Assembly (NCBI RefSeq): GCF_900169275.1
Contig: NZ_FXZC01000001.1
Span: 310,001-374,000, forward strand
Direction: 5' to 3'
DNA length: 64,000 nucleotides
From: Brevibacterium casei CIP 102111
Lineage (GTDB): Bacteria; Actinomycetota; Actinomycetes; Actinomycetales; Brevibacteriaceae
The translations under genes were made by a program, and so were the position numbers. Positions 1 through 8,650 of this stretch are shown in pieces. Under the pieces are notes generated by a model that was not told the DNA's origin, searched no databases, and was given only the letters and a program-made list of their open reading frames with translations. The first letter of the stretch is position 1. Every line of letters starts with the position of its first letter.

Positions 1-1671
1 ATGATGCCGGACACTCGTCGGCTGAGCCGACATTCGATGCTCAGCGACGAGGAATGGTCGGCGCTCTCGCGGTTCGCGCCAGAGGTGCTCGACGGGATCA
101 CGGGTCTGACCACGCTCAACGATGAGCTGCGGTCCTTCGAACGGCCCATGGGCCCGGAGGAGGCCGTGATGCTCACCGACGCCCTCGAAGCCCTCGACCG
201 GGTCAACAGGTCGCTGTTCGCAGTGACCCTGGCCGTCTTCGAACGCGTCGGAACGCCCACCGACTTCGGGGCGAAGACGACGAAGTCCCTCATCCAGAAC
301 CGGCTCGGTCTGACAGGGGCGGAAGCGAACCGTCGCACCGAACTCGCACGGAACTTCGGCGGCCGTGTCGACATCACCGGCCAGGCGATGCCGCCCCTCA
401 ACCCGGCGGCCGCGAGCGGACTGCACGACGGCACCCTCTCCGAAGGACAGGCCTCGGTCATCGCCGAGTGCATGAAGCGTCTGCCGACATGGGTGAGTGC
501 CGAACTGCGCGAGGAGACCGAGGCGAAACTCGTCAGCGAGGCGAGAAGGGTCCGCGTCTCGGACATCAGGGAGATCTTCCAGCGGATGCTCGACATCATC
601 GACCCCGACGGACAGGAGCCGTCGCAGTCGCGGGACCGAGCGGACTATTCGGTCCACCTCAGGGCCCGACGCAACGGTGACTGGGATCTGACCGGCCGTC
701 TCGACCCGATCACCGGAGGACTCCTCAACGGTCTTCTCACCTCGAGGATCGAATCGTGCCGCAGAGGTGGCGCTGCCGCATCGACCTCGGTGGGGCCAGA
801 CTCATCGAGCCCTGGCAGGCCATACTCATCGAGCGCTGGCAATGCCGACAGTGCTGGACTTGGAGGCGGGGTCGCTGGCGACTGCGGTACGGGCAGCGAC
901 GTCGACGACGACGCCTTCGCGGTACTCGACGCGGTGCTCTCGGGGCAGCGCCATGATGCCCCGATGTTCGCGCAGGACGGCAGCGGTGCCGCATTGGACG
1001 GAAGCGGACGGCCCTGTGAGGGCGAGACGTCCGGTGCCTACGGAGTCCGTGAGGACGGCACCCAGATCAGCACCCTTGAGGCCCAGCCGACCGTGCGCCG
1101 GTGGATCTACGAACGCTTCGCCACTCTGATCGGCAAGATCGAGATGACCCGACCCACGTCGGGCGCACGGTACTCCCTCGTTGTGACGGCCAAGGCCGAA
1201 GACCTCGCCGCGAACACCGGTTCGGGTCGGACGGGAACCGAGAACCCCGTGCCCATCGAGGAACTCACCGCGTCGGGACTCAATGGACGAGTCTTCTTCC
1301 ACCTCATGAGTGATCAGGCGACGACCGTGCAGGTCGCCACCGAGAAGCGCTTCGCCGACGAGAAGCAGACGGCGATCATCACCGCCCGTGATCAGGGGTG
1401 TTCGTTCCCCGGATGCGACTCCCCACCGGGGTGGTGCGAAGTGCACCACATCGTCCCGTGGGCGGAGGAGGGTCGCACAGACATCAACAACCTCACGCTC
1501 GCATGCGGCGCCCACCACCACCTCATCGACAAATCCGACTGGCACGCGATCATGCTCACCGATGGACGACCGGCGTGGGTGCCACCTGCGTCGATCGACC
1601 CGGCGCGACAACCCATCCTTCACGCGAGATTCATCGCCAAGCAGATCATCGACACGCTCTTCGACACGTGA
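1..1671 (+). CDS. HNH endonuclease of the DUF222 (13E12-repeat) family
   Basis: A 556-residue protein with an N-terminal helical DUF222-type region (about 20-240), a Gly/Ser/Ala-rich linker (about 255-310) and a C-terminal HNH nuclease (about 460-530). The HNH region shows two Cys residues (CSFPGC), the HH pair of EVHHIVPW, an Asn in NNLTL and a terminal HHHLI, matching the zinc-finger HNH fold. Such proteins are multicopy in actinobacterial genomes; proposed as DNA endonucleases, physiological role unknown. The window opens exactly on ATGATG, so an upstream start cannot be excluded; residue 13 is also Met. The linker codes for low-complexity sequence and is probably disordered. No operon partner is visible; the next gene starts 233 bases on. 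Confidence 0.85.
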   Translation: MMPDTRRLSRHSMLSDEEWSALSRFAPEVLDGITGLTTLNDELRSFERPMGPEEAVMLTDALEALDRVNRSLFAVTLAVFERVGTPTDFGAKTTKSLIQNRLGLTGAEANRRTELARNFGGRVDITGQAMPPLNPAAASGLHDGTLSEGQASVIAECMKRLPTWVSAELREETEAKLVSEARRVRVSDIREIFQRMLDIIDPDGQEPSQSRDRADYSVHLRARRNGDWDLTGRLDPITGGLLNGLLTSRIESCRRGGAAASTSVGPDSSSPGRPYSSSAGNADSAGLGGGVAGDCGTGSDVDDDAFAVLDAVLSGQRHDAPMFAQDGSGAALDGSGRPCEGETSGAYGVREDGTQISTLEAQPTVRRWIYERFATLIGKIEMTRPTSGARYSLVVTAKAEDLAANTGSGRTGTENPVPIEELTASGLNGRVFFHLMSDQATTVQVATEKRFADEKQTAIITARDQGCSFPGCDSPPGWCEVHHIVPWAEEGRTDINNLTLACGAHHHLIDKSDWHAIMLTDGRPAWVPPASIDPARQPILHARFIAKQIIDTLFDT

Positions 1672-1719
1672 ACCCGACACGGTCTTCGCCCCCCCTGAAC
1701 GTGACGAGCGCCGACTGCT

Positions 1720-1760
1720 GGGGCCGACTGTCTGCGGGGCCGACTGTCTGCGGGGCCGAC
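1720..1760. repeat. 16-bp tandem repeat, 2.5 copies
   Basis: Unit GGGGCCGACTGTCTGC occurs at 1720-1735 and 1736-1751 with a partial third copy to 1760. It lies about 50 bp after the HNH gene stop. No function is evident. Confidence 0.85.
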
Positions 1761-1891
1761 CACTGGGGCGGACCACCACGGCCGGGTGTCCCCAACACCA
1801 TGACCGAGCATCCCCGCTGCCGGTCGCCACGACAGAGCAAGGAGCGCTGTTCGAGGCACGGAACGGTTTGAGCTCGGCACCGGTGCGGGCA

Positions 1892-1897
1892 TAGCGT
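1892..1897 (+). promoter_or_regulatory. -10 box (TAGCGT) for a leaderless MFS transcript
   Basis: TAGCGT ends 7 nt before the ATG at 1905, the spacing expected when transcription starts on the A of the start codon. No Shine-Dalgarno sequence precedes this ATG. No convincing -35 hexamer is seen. Confidence 0.45.
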
Positions 1898-1904
1898 GAC
1901 GAGC

Positions 1905-3122
1905 ATGAGCACTGGGGAGCCGAATCCGACGAGCGACCGGCGCACCGTCGTCGCCGTCTTCCTCGCCGGTGTCGCGGTGTTCCTCGTCCTCTACGAGACG
2001 CAGGGGCTCATCCCCGCGATCCGCGAGGCCTACGGGATCGACGCCCCCACCGCGAGCCTCACCGTCTCAGCGACGAACGTCGCCATGGCCTGCTTCCTCA
2101 TCCCGTTCTCCCTGCTCGCCTCCCGCATCGGGCATGCGCGGCAGATCGCCGGCGGCGTCATCCTCGCCGCCGCGCTCGCCCTCGTCCTGCCGTTCATGCC
2201 GAATCCCGAGCTCCTCATCGCCGTTCGCTTCCTCCAGGGGGTGGCGATCGCCTCGGTCCCGGCCACCGCGATGGCCTACCTCTCGCTGCGCCTACCTCCG
2301 GCCGTGCTGCCCGGGGCGATCGGGGTCTACATCGCCGGCAACACGATCGGCGGTCTGAGCTCCCGCCTCCTCACGGGCCTCGCCGCCGAAGTCCTCGGCT
2401 GGCACGGCGGGCTCGCCTTCACCGCCGCCGTCTCGCTCGTCCTCGGCCTCATCGTCGTGTGGCTGCTGCGCCGCGACCTCACAGCGCCAGCGCGCCAGCA
2501 CGCCGTCCCCGACCCGGCAGCCGCAACCGTTCCCGGCGCCGATGATGGGGCCCGGCCGCCTCGGCGCTCCCCGATCCCGCTCGGGAACGGACTCTGGCGG
2601 ATCTACCTCACCGGCTTCCTCTGCATGATCGTCTTCGGGGGATCGTTCACCATGCTCGGCTCCCGCCTGCAGCGTGAGCCCTGGCACCTGAGCGAGGGCG
2701 CGGTCGCTCTCTTCTTCCTCATCTACCTCGTCGGCACCGTCGTCACGACGTACTACGGTCGTCTCGCTCAGCGCTTCACCCGCACCCGGCTCACCCTCGT
2801 CGGCATGGTCACTGCGATCGTCGGCGCAGGCCTCACCCTCGTCGACTCCCTGCCCGTCATCGTCCTCGGCATGTCGCTGCTCACCGGCGGATTCTTCCTC
2901 GGCCACACCGGCGCCTCGGCGGCAGCCAGCGCCGCCCGACCCGGGGTCGATACGACGCGCTCGGCCGCCATCTACCTCACCGTCTACTACCTCGGCACGA
3001 GCCTCGGAGCATGGCTGTCGGCCGTCCTCTTCACCGACTTCGCGTGGCCGGGTGTCGTGGGCATGTGCGTGACCTCGCTCGTGGCAGTCATCGTCGTTAT
3101 AGGGTTCAGGAAACGCCACTGA
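1905..3122 (+). CDS. Major facilitator superfamily transporter (drug/metabolite exporter type)
   Basis: A 405-residue integral membrane protein with about 12 predicted hydrophobic segments and a longer polar loop near residues 200-230, between the two six-helix halves. The overall pattern fits the DHA1/YnfM-like branch of MFS proton-coupled exporters; substrate unknown. I chose ATG 1905 over the in-frame GTG 1896 because a TAGCGT -10 box sits 7 nt upstream of the ATG (leaderless arrangement) and neither start has a ribosome binding site. The enoyl-CoA hydratase gene follows after 15 bases on the same strand, so the two are probably cotranscribed. Confidence 0.85.
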   Translation: MSTGEPNPTSDRRTVVAVFLAGVAVFLVLYETQGLIPAIREAYGIDAPTASLTVSATNVAMACFLIPFSLLASRIGHARQIAGGVILAAALALVLPFMPNPELLIAVRFLQGVAIASVPATAMAYLSLRLPPAVLPGAIGVYIAGNTIGGLSSRLLTGLAAEVLGWHGGLAFTAAVSLVLGLIVVWLLRRDLTAPARQHAVPDPAAATVPGADDGARPPRRSPIPLGNGLWRIYLTGFLCMIVFGGSFTMLGSRLQREPWHLSEGAVALFFLIYLVGTVVTTYYGRLAQRFTRTRLTLVGMVTAIVGAGLTLVDSLPVIVLGMSLLTGGFFLGHTGASAAASAARPGVDTTRSAAIYLTVYYLGTSLGAWLSAVLFTDFAWPGVVGMCVTSLVAVIVVIGFRKRH

Positions 3123-3137
3123 ACGCGAGGAGCACCG

Positions 3138-3941
3138 ATGCCCCAGACCGCCCACGGCACCGTCGTCTGCACGAGCAGGGACGGCGTCGCCCACGTCGAG
3201 ATCGACCGTGCCGAGAAGCTCAATTCGCTCACCCGGGAGGTGTTCGAGGACCTCGTCGAGGTCGGTCTCGGGCTCTCTGCGGATCCCGAGGTCAGGGCCG
3301 TCGTCCTCTCCGGTCGGGGGCGGGCCTTCAGCGCGGGCCTCGATCTCACCGAGATGGCTCGGATCGCCGAGGCGGGTGCCGGCGTCGTCGACGTCGGGGA
3401 CCGGCTCGGCGCGGCCCGCGCGCTCGCCCAGAAGGCCGTGCACGTGTGGTCGCTCGTCGAGGTCCCCGTCATCGCCGCGGTCCTCGGTCCCGCCCTCGGC
3501 GGCGGCATGCAGATCGCGCTCGGAGCCGACATCAGGGTGGCGAGCCCCGATTCGCAGTTCTCACTCATGGAGATCAAGTGGGGCATCATCCCCGACATGG
3601 GCGGCACCCAGCTGCTGCCGCGCTTCGTCGGACCGGGCATGGCGAAGAAGCTCATCGTCACCGGTGAGGCGATCGGCGGAGTCGAAGCGCAGCGGATCGG
3701 ACTCGTCGAGGAGCTCGCCGACGACCCCGTCGCCCGCGCTCTCGACCTCGCCGCCGACATCGCCGGGAAGTCCCGCGCCTCGCTCGTGTGGTCGAAGCGC
3801 CTCGTCGACCTCTCCTACGCAGCACCTCTCGAGGTCGGACTCGACGCCGAGCAGGAGGCGCTCTCCGAACTCCTCGGCTCCGACGAGCAGCGCCAGGTCG
3901 TCGAGGCCCGACTCGCGCAGCTGCGCGCCGCACGAGGCTGA
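3138..3941 (+). CDS. Enoyl-CoA hydratase/isomerase (crotonase family)
   Basis: A 267-residue crotonase-fold enzyme acting on acyl-CoA thioesters, probably hydrating enoyl-CoA in fatty-acid or related catabolism in the cytoplasm. It shows the oxyanion-hole segments (GRGRAFSAGLDL near 56 and ALGGGMQIALGAD near 118) and the MEIKWGIIPDMGG stretch carrying a candidate catalytic Glu. Length is typical of the family. It lies 15 bases after the MFS gene with GAGGAGC before its ATG, so it is likely in that operon. Exact substrate cannot be read from sequence. Confidence 0.9.
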   Translation: MPQTAHGTVVCTSRDGVAHVEIDRAEKLNSLTREVFEDLVEVGLGLSADPEVRAVVLSGRGRAFSAGLDLTEMARIAEAGAGVVDVGDRLGAARALAQKAVHVWSLVEVPVIAAVLGPALGGGMQIALGADIRVASPDSQFSLMEIKWGIIPDMGGTQLLPRFVGPGMAKKLIVTGEAIGGVEAQRIGLVEELADDPVARALDLAADIAGKSRASLVWSKRLVDLSYAAPLEVGLDAEQEALSELLGSDEQRQVVEARLAQLRAARG

Positions 3942-3950
3942 GCGCCGGTC

Positions 3951-4577
3951 TCAGTCGTCGCTGTGCCCCGGATGCTCGGGGCGGACGACCTCGATGCTCC
4001 GAGGCCCTGCGGTCACTGCCTCGACGGAACCGAGCTGGGCGAGCTCGCGGAGCAGAACGAAGGTGGGGCGCATGAGCTCGAGCTCTCCCGCCTCAGCTGA
4101 GGCGAGGATCGCCGCGACGGGCAGCCACTCGCTCCGATGCGCCTCCGTTGTGAGGTGGCGCGGAGCGGCGTCGGCGGAGACGACGTAGAAGTAGGTGTCG
4201 AAGCGCTTGGGCTGCCCGAGCGGGGTCACCCAGTTCGCCCACGGCCGCAGCAGTGCCGGGTCGAGCACGGCGCCGGTCTCCTCGGCGACCTCGCGCACAG
4301 CGGTGGCGAGGAGGACCCGCCAGCCGTCGGCCGCCTCGGCGATCGTCGAATCACTCCACGCCTCGAGGTGGAGGTCGGGATCGTCGACCTCGATGCTCTC
4401 AGCCCCCTGCCGGTCGATGGGGTCGACGCGCCCGCCGGGGAAGACGACGACGCCGGCGGCGAAGTCCATCGTCGTCACCCGGTGCTGGACGAAGGCCTCG
4501 AGCCCGGAGTCGCCGTCGCGGACCATGATCACGCTCACGGCGGGGCGGATGGGGACGGCGGTCGGATCGAAGCTCAT
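3951..4577 (-). CDS. Nudix hydrolase (CoA pyrophosphatase/NUDT19-like)
   Basis: A 208-residue Nudix protein. The core REVAEETG motif is separated from the preceding FPGGRVDP by an insertion of about 50 residues, a layout known from the NUDT7/NUDT19-like and related actinobacterial subfamily that cleaves CoA or similar nucleoside diphosphates. I chose ATG 4577 (MSFDPTAV) over ATG 4616 because AAGG lies 8 nt upstream and a GATAAT-like -10 box (4621-4616) would place the transcription start between the two codons. It ends 9 bases from the stop of the convergent enoyl-CoA hydratase, which would fit a CoA-related role, though this is only positional. Confidence 0.85.
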   Translation of the reverse strand: MSFDPTAVPIRPAVSVIMVRDGDSGLEAFVQHRVTTMDFAAGVVVFPGGRVDPIDRQGAESIEVDDPDLHLEAWSDSTIAEAADGWRVLLATAVREVAEETGAVLDPALLRPWANWVTPLGQPKRFDTYFYVVSADAAPRHLTTEAHRSEWLPVAAILASAEAGELELMRPTFVLLRELAQLGSVEAVTAGPRSIEVVRPEHPGHSDD

Positions 4578-4831
4578 GAGGACACCTTCGCACAGCGGTC
4601 GGACGGGTTTCCCCATTATCGCGGAACCGCCTCGGCGAGGGTGCGAGGGGCACCGCCACGGCGAAGGTGCAGGGCGGACATGTTGGGCACCGCCTCGGCG
4701 GCGGATCCTCCCGCGCCGACGGACCCGGCGGGGCCCGACACCGGGTGTGGCCGGGCGCGATACGATGAGGACGAACAGCGGTATCCCGGCTCCGACACCC
4801 GCGGAGGGCCGGAGGGACGAAAGCGAGCGGC

Positions 4832-6319
4832 GTGGAGATCTATCCCCTCTTCGCGATCGATCAGGGCTGGCCGGGCTGGCTGATCATCACCCTGATCCTG
4901 GTCGATCTGGTCATCCGCCTCGTCGCGCTCGGGTGGCTGCCGCACAACCGCCGACCGTCTGTGGCTCTGGGCTGGCTGCTCGCGATCTTCTTCATCCCCT
5001 ACATCGGTCTCCTCGTCTTCCTCCTCCTCGGCTCGTCGAAGCTGCCCAAGCGCAGGCGGGACAAGCAGGCGCTCGTCAACGACATCATCCGCGAGGAGAC
5101 GAACGACCAGGCGATCATCGGCGACCACGGCCACCTCTCCGAACCCCTCCTCACCTCCGCCCTGCTCAACTTCGACCTCGGCGCGCTGCCGATGACGCAC
5201 GGGAACGCGTTCGAGCTCCACACGGACAACCACGAGTGCATGGATGCGATGGCCGATGCTGTCGATGCCGCGCGCTCGTTCGTCCACTTCGAGTTCTACA
5301 TCGTCGCCATCGACGACACGACGAGGCGGCTCTTCGAATCGCTGCTCGCCGCCCACGCGCGCGGGGTGCGGGTGCGGATCCTCATCGACCACCTCGGGTC
5401 GATCGGCTATCCCGGGTACTCGGAACTCGTCAAACGTCTCGACTCCTCGGGGATCCCGTGGCGCCGCGCCCTGCCCATCCGCCCGTGGAGGGGCGAATAC
5501 CAGCGCCCTGACCTCCGCAATCACCGCAAGATCCTCGTCGTCGACGGCACCGTCGCCTTCACCGGGTCGCAGAACATCATCGACCGCTCGTACAACAAGG
5601 CCCGCAACCTCCGCAAGGGCTTCCAGTGGAAGGACCTCATGCTCGAGTGCACGGGTCCCGTCGTCGACGAGCTCGATGCGGTGTTCACCACCGACTGGTA
5701 CTCGGAGACGGACGAGCTCTTCGAGGAGGCGGCCCGGCTCGAGCTGCGGGCGCCTCAGCGCGGGGGAGCGCTCGCCCAGGTGGTGCCGTCGGGGCCGGGC
5801 TTCGACGACGAGAACAACCTGCGGCTGTTCAACCACCTCATCTACAACGCCAACCGCACCGTCGTCGTCTGCTCCCCGTATTTCGTGCCCGACGAATCGC
5901 TCCTCCATGCGCTGACGACCGAGTCGCGCTCAGGCGTCGACGTCCGCCTCTACGTCGGGGAGACGAGCGACCACTGGCTCACGCACCGCGCACAGCAGTC
6001 GTACTACGAGGAGCTCGTGCGCGCGGGGGTGCGGATCTTCATGTACCACGCCCCGACGGTGCTCCATTCGAAGTTCCTCCTCATCGACGACGACGTCTCG
6101 ATCGTCGGGTCCTCGAACATGGACGAGCGGTCGTTCGCGATGAACCTCGAGGTGACGATGTTCATCGTCGATCGGGAGTTCACGTCCCGGATGTACGCGC
6201 TCGAGGCCGAGGAGTACGCCCCGAACTCCGTCGAACTCGATGCCGAGGAATGGAGCAGGCGGCCCCTGCGACGCAAGTACGCGGAGAACGTCGCGCGGCT
6301 GACGAGCTCCCTGCTCTGA
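4832..6319 (+). CDS. cls: Cardiolipin synthase (phospholipase D family)
   Basis: A 495-residue membrane enzyme that joins phosphatidylglycerol units (or CDP-diacylglycerol and phosphatidylglycerol) into cardiolipin. Two N-terminal membrane segments (about 12-32 and 42-62) are followed by two PLD HKD motifs: HRKILVVDG near residue 230 and HSKFLLIDD near 410, the latter continuing into GSSNMDERSF, a hallmark of bacterial cardiolipin synthases. The GTG start at 4832 has GGAGGG about 15 nt upstream. A TACGAT -10-like box at 4761-4766 would give a leader of about 65 nt. It is a single-gene unit ending in a strong hairpin. Confidence 0.92.
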   Translation: MEIYPLFAIDQGWPGWLIITLILVDLVIRLVALGWLPHNRRPSVALGWLLAIFFIPYIGLLVFLLLGSSKLPKRRRDKQALVNDIIREETNDQAIIGDHGHLSEPLLTSALLNFDLGALPMTHGNAFELHTDNHECMDAMADAVDAARSFVHFEFYIVAIDDTTRRLFESLLAAHARGVRVRILIDHLGSIGYPGYSELVKRLDSSGIPWRRALPIRPWRGEYQRPDLRNHRKILVVDGTVAFTGSQNIIDRSYNKARNLRKGFQWKDLMLECTGPVVDELDAVFTTDWYSETDELFEEAARLELRAPQRGGALAQVVPSGPGFDDENNLRLFNHLIYNANRTVVVCSPYFVPDESLLHALTTESRSGVDVRLYVGETSDHWLTHRAQQSYYEELVRAGVRIFMYHAPTVLHSKFLLIDDDVSIVGSSNMDERSFAMNLEVTMFIVDREFTSRMYALEAEEYAPNSVELDAEEWSRRPLRRKYAENVARLTSSLL

Positions 6320-6402
6320 GGGTCGGCGGACACTCACCGAGGAGCGGGTCCTCACCGAATGCGGTGCGGTCGGTCCTGCGGCCGGCACAGCCCCTGGACG
6401 AC

Positions 6403-6437
6403 GACAGCGCCCGCCCCGTTCGGAGGCGGGCGCTGTC
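6403..6437. terminator. Bidirectional hairpin terminator between convergent genes
   Basis: Perfect 13-bp arms GACAGCGCCCGCC (6403-6415) and GGCGGGCGCTGTC (6425-6437) with a 9-nt loop. It sits between the stops of cardiolipin synthase and the YtxH-like gene. No T-run follows, as is common for actinobacterial terminators. Confidence 0.8.
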
Positions 6438-6452
6438 AGCGGCGGTGGGGAC

Positions 6453-7142
6453 TCAGCGATTCGCCGAGGCGGCCGGCCCTTCGTCCTCGATCGACCGTGA
6501 GGGGTCGGTGATGACGTCCTCGGCCCGCTTCGGCGTCGGAGTCGGCTTGGGGCCCGGGGTGGGCGTGGGTGTCCCTGCCCGCGATGCGCCGGTCGCCGGT
6601 CCCGAGCCCGCGGTCGAACCGGGACCCGTCTTAGAACCGGTCGAACCGGGACCCGTCTTAGAACCGGTCGAACCGGGGCCCGTCGTCGAACTGGTCGAAC
6701 CGGGACCCGCCGTCGAACCGGTCGAACCGGGACCCGTCGTCGAACGCGACGCTGCCGCACCGGTCGAGCCTGCTGCTGACCGGTTCGGTCCCGCGCTCGT
6801 CGCAGAACCGGTCGAACCGGAACCCGTCGCGGACCCGGTCGAGGCCGGCCCGGACCCGGTCGACCGCGGCCCGGTGCCCTGCGTGGCGTTCGCATCCTCG
6901 TCGCCGTCGAGCTCCTGCGCGGCGGCGGTGACCTTGTCGGTGGCCGTCTGGACGGCATCGGCGACAGCAGGAGCCTTCTCGCGGATCGACTGGTTGGCCT
7001 TCTCCACGGTCTCCTGGACCTTCGGGTCGGTCCACAGCTCCTGCAGCTGTGCCTTGAGCTTCTCGTAGCTCTGACGGCCGGTGCGTGAGCCGAGGATGTA
7101 CCCGACTCCCAATCCGGCCAGGAGAATCAATCGCTTCTTCAT
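6453..7142 (-). CDS. YtxH-like membrane-anchored protein with repetitive Gly/Ser/Thr tail
   Basis: A 229-residue protein. Residues 3-18 form a short hydrophobic anchor followed by GSRTGRQSYEKL, characteristic of YtxH-type proteins; residues 20-75 are charged and helical; residues 95-215 are low-complexity and dominated by a nine-residue repeat GPGSTGSKT and variants. The tail is likely disordered and its start-proximal part is probably the only folded region. Function of YtxH proteins is not defined; envelope stress roles have been suggested. ATG 7142 has GAGGAG upstream. It converges on the cardiolipin synthase gene. Confidence 0.75.
   Translation of the reverse strand: MKKRLILLAGLGVGYILGSRTGRQSYEKLKAQLQELWTDPKVQETVEKANQSIREKAPAVADAVQTATDKVTAAAQELDGDEDANATQGTGPRSTGSGPASTGSATGSGSTGSATSAGPNRSAAGSTGAAASRSTTGPGSTGSTAGPGSTSSTTGPGSTGSKTGPGSTGSKTGPGSTAGSGPATGASRAGTPTPTPGPKPTPTPKRAEDVITDPSRSIEDEGPAASANR
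6610..6760 (-). repeat. 27-bp coding repeats (nine-residue GPGSTGSxT units)
   Basis: At least five consecutive in-frame units of 27 bp encode GPGSTGSTA, GPGSTSSTT, GPGSTGSKT, GPGSTGSKT and a last partial copy. Two adjacent units are nearly identical in DNA, which suggests recent slippage or unequal recombination. Confidence 0.8.
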
Positions 7143-7338
7143 GGTCGTGCTCTCCTCTGCTGCGTCGACTGCTGTGAGGGACGGAATGTGTCCTGGGACA
7201 CCACCCTATACCGAGATTCTGGGCGAACGGTGATGTTCGACGACACCTCCCGACGAATTCGCCGTCGGCAAGTCACCTGATCGGAATCTCGGTGCCGCAC
7301 GGACGTGTCTGGCCCGCCTCAGACTCGGCACCGAACCG

Positions 7339-7361
7339 CCCGGACGGCGCGAACGTCCGGG
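7339..7361 (-). terminator. Hairpin downstream of agmatine deiminase
   Basis: Arms CCCGGACG (7339-7346) and CGTCCGGG (7354-7361) lie 36 bases past the agmatine deiminase stop on the minus strand. There is no U-run; a terminator role is inferred from position. Confidence 0.4.
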
Positions 7362-7396
7362 TTCTCAGTCTGCCGGGTCCTCAGCCCTCCGGCTAC

Positions 7397-8416
7397 TCAG
7401 AGGCTCGGCTGCTGCTGAGTGATGCAGTGGATCCCACCGCCGCGGGCGTAGAGCTCGCGGGCGTCGACGCCGACGACGGTGCGACCGGGGTAGACGGTCT
7501 CGAGGATCGCCTTCGCCTCGGCGTCCATCGGGTCGTCGAACGTGCACGCGATGACCCCGCCGTTCGTGACGAGGTGGTTGACGTAGGAGTAGTCGACCCA
7601 GCCCTCGTCGTCCTTGAGGATCTCCGGCGCCGGGATCGGGACGACTTCGAAGGGCCGCCCATCGGCGGTCGTCTCGTTCGCGAACAGGGCCTTGACCTCT
7701 TCGCTGAGCGCATGGTCGGGATGCTCGGGATTGCGCTGGTCGTGGACGAGGACGACGCCGGGGCTCGGCATCGTCGCGACGATGTCGACATGCCCGCGGG
7801 TTCCGAAGGTCTGATTGTCCCGGTGGAGGCCGCGCTCGAGCCAGATGACCTTCTTCGCCCCGATCGTGCGAGCGAACTCGGCTTCGACGTCGGCCTCGGT
7901 GAGGCCGGGGTTGCGGCCCGGATCGAGCTGGACGCTGCGGGTGGCGAGCACCGTGCCCTGCCCGTCGACGTGGATCCCGCCGCCCTCGTTGCGCAGCGTC
8001 GAGGAGACGACGGGAACGTCGACCTGCTCGGCGACGAAGCGGCCGATGTGCTCATCGTTGTCCCACTTCGCCCAGTCCTGTCCGCCCCAGCCGTTGAACA
8101 CCCAGTCGACGGCGGCGAGCCGGCCCTCGTCGTCGACGACGAAGGTCGGACCGATGTCGCGCATCCACGCATCGTCGAGTTGGGCGGTGACGATGTCGAT
8201 GCCCTCGCCGAGGTGGCGGCGGGCGTGGTCGACCTGGTCCGGGGAGACGACGACGGTGACCGGGGTGAACTCGCTGGCCGCCTTCGCCACGGCCGCCCAC
8301 GTGCTCCGCGCCGCCTCGGCGTCCTCCTCCGAGGCGCCCAAGGCGTAGCCGGAGGACGGGAACGCCATCCAGATGCGGTCGTGGGCGGCGGTCTCCGCCG
8401 GCATGTGGAACGTCAT
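7397..8416 (-). CDS. aguA: Agmatine deiminase (peptidyl-arginine deiminase family)
   Basis: A 339-residue guanidino-modifying enzyme converting agmatine to N-carbamoylputrescine and ammonia, a step in putrescine synthesis or agmatine use. The C-terminal GGGIHCITQQ carries the nucleophilic Cys (residue 331); internal segments such as DDAWMRDIGPTF and GGIHVDGQGT are typical active-site regions of the family. I chose ATG 8416 (MTFHMPAET) because AAGGGG precedes it and homology-like sequence begins there; the reading frame is open further upstream but that part is not protein-like. No aguB amidohydrolase is adjacent. It is divergent from the CoA-transferase gene. Confidence 0.88.
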   Translation of the reverse strand: MTFHMPAETAAHDRIWMAFPSSGYALGASEEDAEAARSTWAAVAKAASEFTPVTVVVSPDQVDHARRHLGEGIDIVTAQLDDAWMRDIGPTFVVDDEGRLAAVDWVFNGWGGQDWAKWDNDEHIGRFVAEQVDVPVVSSTLRNEGGGIHVDGQGTVLATRSVQLDPGRNPGLTEADVEAEFARTIGAKKVIWLERGLHRDNQTFGTRGHVDIVATMPSPGVVLVHDQRNPEHPDHALSEEVKALFANETTADGRPFEVVPIPAPEILKDDEGWVDYSYVNHLVTNGGVIACTFDDPMDAEAKAILETVYPGRTVVGVDARELYARGGGIHCITQQQPSL

Positions 8417-8650
8417 CGTCTGCCCCTTCGGTGGTGCTGGGATCCCCGCAGAGCGGCGGGGACCGGTGCTGGTCGTGCTCCTGAGTGTAACGAGCCGCGG
8501 GCGCGCCGGGGCAACGGATTCCGCACCGCAGGAAGGCCGCGACCTTCCGTATAGTCGGGGGAGGCAGGACGTCAGAGAGATCACACGATGGACGTGCGGG
8601 CCGCAGCGGGCAGCGAGGTCCGCTGCCTCCCGCACCGAAGGGAGTCACAG

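Noticed and set aside
2292-3443. 383-codon minus-strand frame over the MFS and hydratase genes
   Set aside because: It crosses two real genes in antisense, with extreme Asp/Glu/Gly bias and no motif.
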